Assembly: GCA_017619985.1 (NCBI GenBank)
Contig: JAFZRG010000124.1
Coordinates: 1-7,342, forward strand
Direction: 5' to 3'
Source: Bacillota bacterium
Lineage (GTDB): Bacteria > Bacillota > Clostridia > Peptostreptococcales > Anaerovoracaceae
DNA length: 7,342 nucleotides
In this document: positions 1-6,018 of the stretch, piece after piece
How positions within the stretch are numbered: the stretch's first letter is position 1
Layout: each line of letters opens with the position of its first letter
The notes under the pieces: model-generated
The model's input: the letters and a program-made list of their open reading frames with translations, nothing else
The model's database searches: none
What the model was told of the DNA's origin: nothing
Translations under genes and position numbers: made by a program

Positions 1-2
1 GG

Positions 3-3000
3 GTCTCCGGTGTCTGGACATTGGACATGTGGCACTACTCGGGCGGCTACTGGAAAGTGGGCAATAAAGGCAGCGAGCAGATCCGCATCGAAGACCGCGA
101 CATCGTGTCGCTCGACAGCTACCTGCAGGCCAATCAGCAGGCCGTTTTCACCGTCGCCGTGACCCCGGAGATCGCGGATCTGATCTCGCAAGGCGTGCGC
201 GGCACGGACTGGCAGGTCGCGTTCGCGAACTACCGCTGGCGGGACTGCTCCCTGCTGTTCGCCGAAAGCGCGCCGGACAGCATCACGCTCAAGGACGGGA
301 ACAAGATCGAATTCGCGGCGACACCGGTCTTTCATTTCAACAACAGCGGCGCTTCCCTGCGCGATTACGTCCCCGGCATGGCGGTCACAGTGCCGCTCGT
401 CGACAAGATGTGGGGCTGCAACATCTACTCGGTGTTCGGCAACGGCCGCTCCGCGGTGCAGGGGCTGGGGTATTACAGCGAGGATGACCCGTCCGACACC
501 GGCAGCAACGCCATCCATCCTTCGTTTATCACGGGGAAGAACGGCGCGTTGGAAGCGGGCCATCCCATCACGTTGGGCACGGACGTCGTGGATTCGGCCG
601 GCTACAGCATCGGCAGCGGCACGTTCGCCGCGGCCGGCGCGTGCGGGCTGCATTTCGAGTTTCCGGTAAGCCTGGTGTTTACCGATCTGCGTACGCCCGG
701 TCCCGGAGAGGGATCCGGGGATGAACCGGGCGATCCAGGCGATCCGGGGACCGGCGGAGATCCAAACGACCCGGGGACCGGAGGAGATCCCAATGATCCG
801 GGGACCGGAGGAGACCAGCCCGGGCCTGCGGAACCGGAGGATCCGGGCGATCCGGCCGATCCGGCCGATCCCGTCGATACGACAGCGGTCACGGGTCTTG
901 ACGCGATCCTGGAACTGCCGCAGATCTCCTACGTGGGTCACGGCGTGCCGGCGAAAGACTGCTCGCTCTATGAAGTCGACGGAAACACGGTGAACGCCGC
1001 GCGGGCGGCGGAGCTCGGCCTCGGCAGCAGCAGCTTCGCCATCGTGCAGAAAGGCGCCGGCAGCATCCGCAAGTCCGGCAGGACAGGAGCGGTCGTGACG
1101 TTTACGAAACCGGGCACGTTCCAGGTGAGGCTGACGGCGACGGCGGAAAACGGCCTGAAGGACACAGACACCGGGACCATTCAGATCCTGAAGACGCCGT
1201 ATGTCATGGCGGACGTGGGCGGCGTGCAGAAGGAGAACCGCAAACAGACGCTGGGCATCACCGTCGCGCAGGATCCGGTCAGACCCGTCGGCAAGCTGAC
1301 GGTGCGCCTGACGGAGCCGGAAAGCGGCGAGACCATCACCGTTTCCAAGGTGTTCGGCGGCGCGGAAAAAGCGCCTGCCAACACGGCGCACATCAAGTAC
1401 CGCAGCCTGTCCGACAGCGGGTCGGATGCGTATTTCCTGTGCACGGAACTCGATTTCCTGACGAAATGGCACGAGGCGAAGACGCTTTCCTACGAAGTAT
1501 ACGCGGAAGATGCCGCAGGCAATACGGACACCGCTGCCGGCACGTTCGACGTGGCGCCGGACCGGCCGCCGCAAGCTGCGATCGGACTCGAGGACGTGTA
1601 TTACCGCAGGGAGGGCAGCAACACCGCATCCATCACAGCGGAGTGCCTGTCTTCTTCGGACGGCGATGCCCTGCAGCGGACGTGGCAGTTTAAACCGGAA
1701 GGCGGAAGCTGGCATGACCTGACCGCGGTGCCCGGGTATCAGGACCTGAGCTTCGGCAGCGGCAAGCAGGTGAGTTTCGACAAGACCGGCGTCGGGCCGT
1801 TTGCGGTGCGGCTGACGGTCAGAGACAACTGGACCGAGGAGACGCTGCCTGAATACGTGACCGAGGCGGATCACCTGTCGGCGAGCGCGGAGAAGAGTTC
1901 GCGGGTGGACAACGTCGCGCCGCGGGTCAGTCTGGACCTGCTGCGCACGGAGACGGCGGAGATCTTCATCCTGACGGAGAGCGACAAGATGCGCGAAGAC
2001 GTGCTGGCCGCTGCGCCGGGTCTGAAGGCGGCCCTGCTTTCCGAAGGCATCGCGGCGGAGGTCCGCACGGATCACCGTCAGGCGAAAGAAGATGATGAGA
2101 CAGGCAGGCTCACGGAACTGACCACCGGCGGCGCCGGCGCGTACGATTACCGCAGCGACGACCGGCAGCTCTACAGCAGCGCGTTCAGCGGCATGTGGGA
2201 CGGCGGCAACCTCGTCTGCGACGGCCGGTACAGTTATCTGCTGCTGCCCACCGTGCAGACCTATTCCGCGGACCCGAAGTACAGCATCCACACCTATCCC
2301 TTTACGCTCACCGCGCGGGACGCATCCGGCAGGACCGTCTGGACGACGACCGTCACGCGGAGCATCCTCGACAGCCAAACAGATCTGCGCGACGCCTCCT
2401 GGGGCTTCGACGCGGACGGCACATATCTTTACCTGGCGGACGGCGGGAAGACAGCCCTGTTCGACATCCGCACGGGCACGTACGTCGCCACGCTGGGGCA
2501 GACGCTGGGCAGCTTCAACCTGACCGGGCCGGACTGCATCTACACTTTCAAAGACAGCGGCATCTACCGCATGCCGAAAGGCGGCGGAACGCTGAAATGC
2601 GTGTATGCAGGCGATATCAGCTGCCCGGTCCTTCTGGGTGGCGCCGTGCATTTCCTGCTGAAAGCGGATCTCGGCAAAAGTCTCGGCCTGTACCGAGGCA
2701 TATTCGATCCGGACAACGGCTCGGTGCGCTGCAGCCTGCTCGAGGGCTCGCTCGAAGGGTATGCGGCGGATGCGCAGGGCCTCGCCATCGACGTGGGCGG
2801 AGCGGTCTTCGCGTACGCCGGGAGCAATGCGTACTGTTTCGGAGCGGACGATATGCTGATCCGGGTCATTCCGCTGAGCTCGTCCGGCCATTCGCGCGCG
2901 GTCTTCCCCGTCTGGACCGGAAACGGTCTGGTGAAGTACGTCGCGCAGACCGGCTACGTACGTCATCCGCAGAACTACGAGGTCTGGTGCCGGTGCAGCG

Positions 3001-5912
3001 GCGTGTATACGGACGAGTCCTACAGCGACCGCCGTACGAAGGAAGACAACTATCCGAACTACGGTGACCCGGTCGTGTTCGCCGCCGTGGATGAAAACGG
3101 CGCCGTCGGCATCTATCTGGGCGGCAGCTACGTGTATTCCACGGGCGTGCGCTATCTGGACCCCGTGCTGTTCACGTTCAACGGCAGTTTCCGCAACCCT
3201 CTGGGCTTCGATATGGAGCATGGTTACCGGAGCATACGGTATCTGTGTTCGACCGCGAATCTGAACGGCACGGCGGATATTAAACAGATCGTGCACGCGG
3301 CGGAAAGCCGCGCAGACGAGGAGGAGCGGCTGATCGCGAAGCATCTGTCCGGCGAAGCGAACTACACGTATTATCTGTCCCTGGACGGAGAACAGCAGCC
3401 GCAGGGGATCACGGCAGCCGTCGACCGGATCGCGGCTGCGGTCAGGGCCATGCAGCAGGAGGGCGAAAACGCCGCGGTGCTGAGCGGCAGCCTGTCGCGC
3501 GGCATCAGCCTGGCGCCGGATACGACGTACTATTACGAGTACGAGACGACCGCTTCCTCGGACATCCTTTCCGTCGAGGCGGAGACCGCAAGGCCTGCAG
3601 GCATGCCGGCGTCCGGCGGCGGTTACCGCGTGACCGCCAGCCACATCGAGAACTTCGACGATACCGCCGTGGAACCGTTCTTCAAAGCGGACGTGACCGC
3701 CATCAGCGGCGGGCGCTATCAGATCGGGCATCTGCTCACGAAGTCTTCCGACTCCGCGTACGTGCAGAGCGGCACGTCGAAACCGGTCACGTTCACAGTG
3801 CCGCAGGGATACCGGGCAGTCTTTAGCGTGGATTACGACTATTCCTGCGATTCCCAAGATCCCGGCGCAAAACGCCTGCTGCTGAGCAGGGACGGCGGGC
3901 CGGCGGTCGTGCTGGACATCCCCTCGGCAGGCCTGACCCGCAGCAGCGGCACATACATGCACGCAAGCCTTCTGGAATGCGGCACCTACGTGCTCGACTG
4001 CGCGCTGAAGGAGCGCACGAAATCGTCCGGCAGGACGTGCACATTCTGGCTCGACAACCTGAAGGTGCTGCTCGTGCAGGAAGGCGGCGCGCAGGATCCG
4101 GCAGGCATGCAGACACTGGCGGCCCGCTCTTCCGTGAGCGGGGACGGCGCGGTGAAGCGGGTCACGGGCAGCTTTACGACGCCGCAGCAGGTCTCGCATT
4201 TCGGGATCTATCCCGCGCAGAGAGTGACGGGGCTGAACAACGCGTTCGCGTCGGTCTCCGAGGAGACGAGCGGCTACACGAAAACTGCGTTGCTCAGTCT
4301 GGACCTTCCCGCCGGGCGGCAGGCGCTGTACGCCGTGCTCACCGGGACGGGCAGAGGCGGGTCATACATGTCGTCCGCCGGCAAGACGCGCTACTACAAC
4401 GCGAACTGGTACCTGGACGACGTCCTGCAGGGCACCCACACGAAGGAACGCAATGGCAGTCTGACGCTGTACGAACTGCCGGAGGAAGCGCGCTTCGTCT
4501 GGAAGGGCCTGCAGGGAGAGCATGTCCTGAAGGCGACTGTGAACACGAATTACGGCGGAAAGGCTTCGTTTACAGGGCTGCAGCTCTATGTGAACAACGA
4601 AGGGGCAGCAGTGCCTGCGGCTCTGCAGCAGGGGCGGTTCTTCGAAGAGGGGAACGCGCTCTACGCGGAAGATCTGGTGTTTGCCGGAAGCGGCCGCGTG
4701 AGCTTTGCCGCGCCGGAAGGTACGGTCGTCCGCAATCTGCGCATCTACAGCGTCAGCGGCAGCACGAAGGTGACCGCGCTGAACTGCGGCTTCAGGACGC
4801 AGGCGGATCTGGCAGGCTGGAGCGGAGCGGCGTCCCATGCGAAGATCGAGCCGTTCCGGAGCGAAAAAGAGGAACCCGCCAGGGTCTACGACAAGGGCGA
4901 GACCATCCAGTATCAGGTCTGTTACGGCGACTTCGAGCACGATCCGTCCAAGAAGCAGCACTGGGTCTATACCCACGAGCCTCTGAGCGACGGCCTGTGG
5001 CCGCAGGCGGGCAAAGACCTGTCCGCGCCGGTCACGAAGTTCTACGTCGACGGCAAATACACGGCCACGCACTGGCAGGAGGACTCCACGGGCGATCCTT
5101 CGTACGATAAGGAATCGAACCGGATCGAGATCACGTTCTACATCAACAGCGGGCCGCAGACCGAACCGGGCAACAGCGCGCCGAAGATCACGTCCATCCG
5201 GACGGATCCGGCGGCGGTCAAACAGGGCAATACGTATACGGTCAGGGCCGGTGTGGATGACAAGGACAAGGATCCGCTCAAGGTGACGGTCGAATTGTAC
5301 AGGGATTCGGGCAGCAAGCCTGTCGCCGCAAAGACGGTGACCGATCTGAAACCGGACGGCGCGGGCAAATATCCGGACGTCGTGCTGTCCGGGCTGCCCA
5401 AGGCGGAGCCCGGCACCTACGATATCGTGGTGACGGTACGCGACGCGAAAGCCGCGGACGTGCAGTCGCTGCGGTTCAAGGTGAAGGAGGAGCGTTCCCT
5501 GACGGGCACCGTGACCCACACAGCCGCCTGGGAGTCGAACCGCCTGGCGTGGAACGAGGCCAAGAAGGGCACGGCTGCCGTGCGGCCGGCCAACATGTTC
5601 TGGCCCGGCGAAGTGCTGGTGCTGAACGCGCCGTGCACGGGCGAACCGGTCTCCGTGGACGCGCAGATCCTGCAGTTTCCGCAGTATACGGCAAGGCTCA
5701 GCCGGGGCGCGGCAGGCGCGGACGGCAGACCCGTCTTCACCGGTCAGCTATGGCACAGCTCCATGCTGCAGACCATAGGCACGGCCAAACCCGTGGCGGC
5801 GAACGTGCAGTTCACCGCGCGGTACGGCGACGGCAGCACGCTCACCTGGGATGTGCCGATCGTTTTCGACCAGTCGAATGGATCATATTACCAGCTGCAC
5901 AGAAACTATTAA
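3..5912 (+). CDS. Large multi-domain, probably secreted or surface protein (5' partial)
   Basis: The frame is open from base 3 and ends at TAA 5910-5912. It has no nearby ribosome binding site, so the start lies upstream. Numbering below counts TTG 21 as residue 1. By eye the layout is: 1-224 beta-rich, unrecognised; 225-289 Asp/Pro/Gly linker; about 290-390, 391-510 and 511-630 Ig/PKD-like segments (for example SYEVYAEDAAGNTD, FAVRLTVRDNW); 631-700 small alpha/beta module; 708-1077 beta-propeller-like; 1086-1151 helix-rich; 1202-1355 and about 1425-1526 jelly-roll-like; 1591-1717 beta-rich; 1718-1824 Ig-like, beginning NSAPKITSI; 1825-1963 C-terminal domain. There is no LPXTG, SLH, dockerin or C-terminal hydrophobic segment, so any anchor or signal peptide must lie in the missing N-terminus. 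No catalytic motif is recognisable. About 22 cysteines is high for a Gram-positive exported protein. Adhesion, carbohydrate or polymer binding is an inference from the architecture only; substrate unknown. The reading frame is certain, the function is not. Confidence 0.9.
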   Translation, partial: VSGVWTLDMWHYSGGYWKVGNKGSEQIRIEDRDIVSLDSYLQANQQAVFTVAVTPEIADLISQGVRGTDWQVAFANYRWRDCSLLFAESAPDSITLKDGNKIEFAATPVFHFNNSGASLRDYVPGMAVTVPLVDKMWGCNIYSVFGNGRSAVQGLGYYSEDDPSDTGSNAIHPSFITGKNGALEAGHPITLGTDVVDSAGYSIGSGTFAAAGACGLHFEFPVSLVFTDLRTPGPGEGSGDEPGDPGDPGTGGDPNDPGTGGDPNDPGTGGDQPGPAEPEDPGDPADPADPVDTTAVTGLDAILELPQISYVGHGVPAKDCSLYEVDGNTVNAARAAELGLGSSSFAIVQKGAGSIRKSGRTGAVVTFTKPGTFQVRLTATAENGLKDTDTGTIQILKTPYVMADVGGVQKENRKQTLGITVAQDPVRPVGKLTVRLTEPESGETITVSKVFGGAEKAPANTAHIKYRSLSDSGSDAYFLCTELDFLTKWHEAKTLSYEVYAEDAAGNTDTAAGTFDVAPDRPPQAAIGLEDVYYRREGSNTASITAECLSSSDGDALQRTWQFKPEGGSWHDLTAVPGYQDLSFGSGKQVSFDKTGVGPFAVRLTVRDNWTEETLPEYVTEADHLSASAEKSSRVDNVAPRVSLDLLRTETAEIFILTESDKMREDVLAAAPGLKAALLSEGIAAEVRTDHRQAKEDDETGRLTELTTGGAGAYDYRSDDRQLYSSAFSGMWDGGNLVCDGRYSYLLLPTVQTYSADPKYSIHTYPFTLTARDASGRTVWTTTVTRSILDSQTDLRDASWGFDADGTYLYLADGGKTALFDIRTGTYVATLGQTLGSFNLTGPDCIYTFKDSGIYRMPKGGGTLKCVYAGDISCPVLLGGAVHFLLKADLGKSLGLYRGIFDPDNGSVRCSLLEGSLEGYAADAQGLAIDVGGAVFAYAGSNAYCFGADDMLIRVIPLSSSGHSRAVFPVWTGNGLVKYVAQTGYVRHPQNYEVWCRCSGVYTDESYSDRRTKEDNYPNYGDPVVFAAVDENGAVGIYLGGSYVYSTGVRYLDPVLFTFNGSFRNPLGFDMEHGYRSIRYLCSTANLNGTADIKQIVHAAESRADEEERLIAKHLSGEANYTYYLSLDGEQQPQGITAAVDRIAAAVRAMQQEGENAAVLSGSLSRGISLAPDTTYYYEYETTASSDILSVEAETARPAGMPASGGGYRVTASHIENFDDTAVEPFFKADVTAISGGRYQIGHLLTKSSDSAYVQSGTSKPVTFTVPQGYRAVFSVDYDYSCDSQDPGAKRLLLSRDGGPAVVLDIPSAGLTRSSGTYMHASLLECGTYVLDCALKERTKSSGRTCTFWLDNLKVLLVQEGGAQDPAGMQTLAARSSVSGDGAVKRVTGSFTTPQQVSHFGIYPAQRVTGLNNAFASVSEETSGYTKTALLSLDLPAGRQALYAVLTGTGRGGSYMSSAGKTRYYNANWYLDDVLQGTHTKERNGSLTLYELPEEARFVWKGLQGEHVLKATVNTNYGGKASFTGLQLYVNNEGAAVPAALQQGRFFEEGNALYAEDLVFAGSGRVSFAAPEGTVVRNLRIYSVSGSTKVTALNCGFRTQADLAGWSGAASHAKIEPFRSEKEEPARVYDKGETIQYQVCYGDFEHDPSKKQHWVYTHEPLSDGLWPQAGKDLSAPVTKFYVDGKYTATHWQEDSTGDPSYDKESNRIEITFYINSGPQTEPGNSAPKITSIRTDPAAVKQGNTYTVRAGVDDKDKDPLKVTVELYRDSGSKPVAAKTVTDLKPDGAGKYPDVVLSGLPKAEPGTYDIVVTVRDAKAADVQSLRFKVKEERSLTGTVTHTAAWESNRLAWNEAKKGTAAVRPANMFWPGEVLVLNAPCTGEPVSVDAQILQFPQYTARLSRGAAGADGRPVFTGQLWHSSMLQTIGTAKPVAANVQFTARYGDGSTLTWDVPIVFDQSNGSYYQLHRNY
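741..821 (+). repeat. Three tandem 27-bp repeats encoding DPGTGGDPN
   Basis: Units lie at 741-767, 768-794 and 795-821. Each begins GAYCCGGGGACCGG and encodes DPGTGGDPN, DPGTGGDPN and DPGTGGDQP. The first two units differ only by synonymous changes (GAT/GAC, GGC/GGA, AAC/AAT, CCA/CCC), so they are recent but not identical copies. The unit length is a multiple of three, so copy number can change by slippage or recombination without breaking the frame. Confidence 0.85.
840..878 (+). repeat. Tandem 9-bp GATCCGGNC repeats encoding DPG/DPA
   Basis: GATCCGGGC, GATCCGGCC, GATCCGGCC and GATCCCGTC follow each other from 840 to 875, then a final GAT, encoding DPGDPADPADPVD. This is a second, shorter-period repeat block in the same linker, also in frame. 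Shorter related GATCCRGGN units occur at 732-740, just before the 27-bp repeats, suggesting that the whole linker grew by duplication of a short Asp-Pro-containing unit. Confidence 0.75.
1911..2120 (+). other. Small alpha/beta module within the large protein
   Basis: Residues 631-700 begin with the Ig-type entry NVAPRVSLDLL. A hydrophobic strand (EIFILTES), a helix with the pattern of an amphipathic segment (MREDVLAAAPGLKAALLSEG) and a second strand (IAAEVRTD) follow. The strand-helix-strand pattern stands out in an otherwise all-beta protein and sits directly before the propeller-like region. I do not recognise a named family. It could be a docking module or a structural adaptor; no catalytic residues are apparent. 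Confidence 0.45.
2142..3251 (+). other. Beta-propeller-like region of the large protein
   Basis: Residues 708-1077 show repeated short strands separated by Gly/Asp turns in a blade-like rhythm. Examples are DADGTYLYLADGGKTALFDI (around 797), DCIYTFKDSGIYRMP (around 839), GLAIDVGGAVFAYAG (around 920) and VVFAAVDENGAVGIYLGG (around 1018). The pattern of a display or readout strand followed by a formatted value strand resembles PQQ, YVTN or Kelch-like propellers, but no canonical signature such as the PQQ tryptophan-docking motif is seen. The number of blades cannot be fixed by eye. Nine of the protein's cysteines lie here. Confidence 0.45.
3624..4598 (+). other. Two jelly-roll-like (carbohydrate-binding-module-type) regions
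   Basis: Residues 1202-1355 begin YRVTASHIENFDD and end with the strand FWLDNLKVLLV. Residues about 1425-1526 contain YYNANWYLDDVLQGT and end with FTGLQLYVNN. The long alternating strands, a central VTFTVPQGYRAVFSVDYDY segment and a closing 'xLDNLKV' strand are typical of beta-sandwich modules found in secreted bacterial proteins. This suggests ligand binding, possibly to glycans, but exposed aromatic binding residues cannot be assigned without a structure model. Confidence 0.4.
5493..5909 (+). other. C-terminal domain ending YYQLHRNY
   Basis: Residues 1825-1963 follow an Ig-like domain and contain GTVTHTAAWESNRLAWNE, RPANMFWPGEVLVL, the strand VSVDAQIL, GQLWHSSM, VQFTARYGDGS and a terminal YYQLHRNY. 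From memory, large extracellular proteins of Clostridia can end in a domain with the same order of cues (HT..W..NR, FW.GE, LW...M, Y.LHR). I cannot confirm this or give a family name here. It ends the protein without any anchor, so it may itself be the retention or binding module. Confidence 0.5.
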
Positions 5913-5917
5913 GATAA

Positions 5918-5947
5918 CGGAAGCCGGGCCTTCGGGCCCGGCTTCCG
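5918..5947 (+). terminator. Hairpin terminator of the large gene, cTTCGg tetraloop
   Basis: A perfect 13-bp stem (5918-5930 with 5935-5947) encloses the loop TTCG, closed by a C-G pair, which forms the exceptionally stable UUCG tetraloop in RNA. It starts six bases after the stop codon of the large gene. No T-tract follows (next bases are CATGCAGCGG), so it is not a textbook intrinsic terminator. It may still terminate, or protect the 3' end of the transcript. Confidence 0.65.
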
Positions 5948-5982
5948 CATGCAGCGGGTCACGCTTCCGTCCCTGCGATCGG

Positions 5983-6011
5983 TTGCTCCGCATATCCTTC
6001 TTTGATATAAT
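5983..6011 (+). promoter_or_regulatory. Extended -10 promoter for the MATE gene
   Basis: TATAAT at 6006-6011 is preceded by TG at 6003-6004, giving the perfect extended -10 TGATATAAT. The -35 candidate TTGCTC at 5983-5988 matches the consensus TTG half and lies at the optimal 17-bp spacing. The stretch 6001-6018 is almost pure A+T inside very G+C-rich DNA. The predicted transcription start falls at about 6018-6019, on the ATG of the next gene. This is a sigma-70/SigA-type promoter by sequence. Confidence 0.75.
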
Positions 6012-6018
6012 AATTTTT

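Larger units (their letters stand above)
693..887 (+). other. Asp/Pro/Gly-rich interdomain linker of the large protein
   Basis: Residues 225-289 consist almost entirely of Gly, Asp, Pro, Thr and Glu, with DPG, DPN and DPA tripeptides. The stretch is acidic, without hydrophobic residues, and should be disordered and extended. It separates the N-terminal beta-rich region from the chain of Ig-like modules. Linkers of this kind are common in cell-surface and cell-wall-spanning proteins of Gram-positive bacteria, which supports an extracellular location. The DNA underneath is internally repetitive. Confidence 0.8.

Noticed and set aside
21..23. TTG at 21 as the true start of the large protein
   Set aside because: The frame stays open to base 3 with protein-like codons (VSGVWT), there is no ribosome binding site in front of it, and it would leave an exported-type protein without a signal peptide.
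741..878. CRISPR-like or transposon-end repeats
   Set aside because: The repeats are contiguous, lack spacers, and translate in frame into an Asp/Pro/Gly linker, so they are protein-coding microrepeats.
2195..3067. 290-codon open frame on the + strand in another frame
   Set aside because: It is Arg/His/Pro-rich low-complexity translation under the propeller-like region and has no independent start signal.
3977..5110. 377-codon open frame on the + strand in another frame
   Set aside because: Its Arg/Gly/Ala-rich translation with no domain pattern and its full overlap with the large gene mark it as a frame shadow.
4362..5519. 385-codon open frame on the - strand
   Set aside because: It lies wholly inside the large gene, is Arg/Leu/Val-rich with no recognisable domain, and is the usual antisense shadow of G+C-rich coding DNA.
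5948..6018. Riboswitch or small RNA in the gap before the MATE gene
   Set aside because: Only about 70 bases remain between the hairpin and the ATG, the promoter occupies the last 36, and no further conserved stem or aptamer-like structure is visible.
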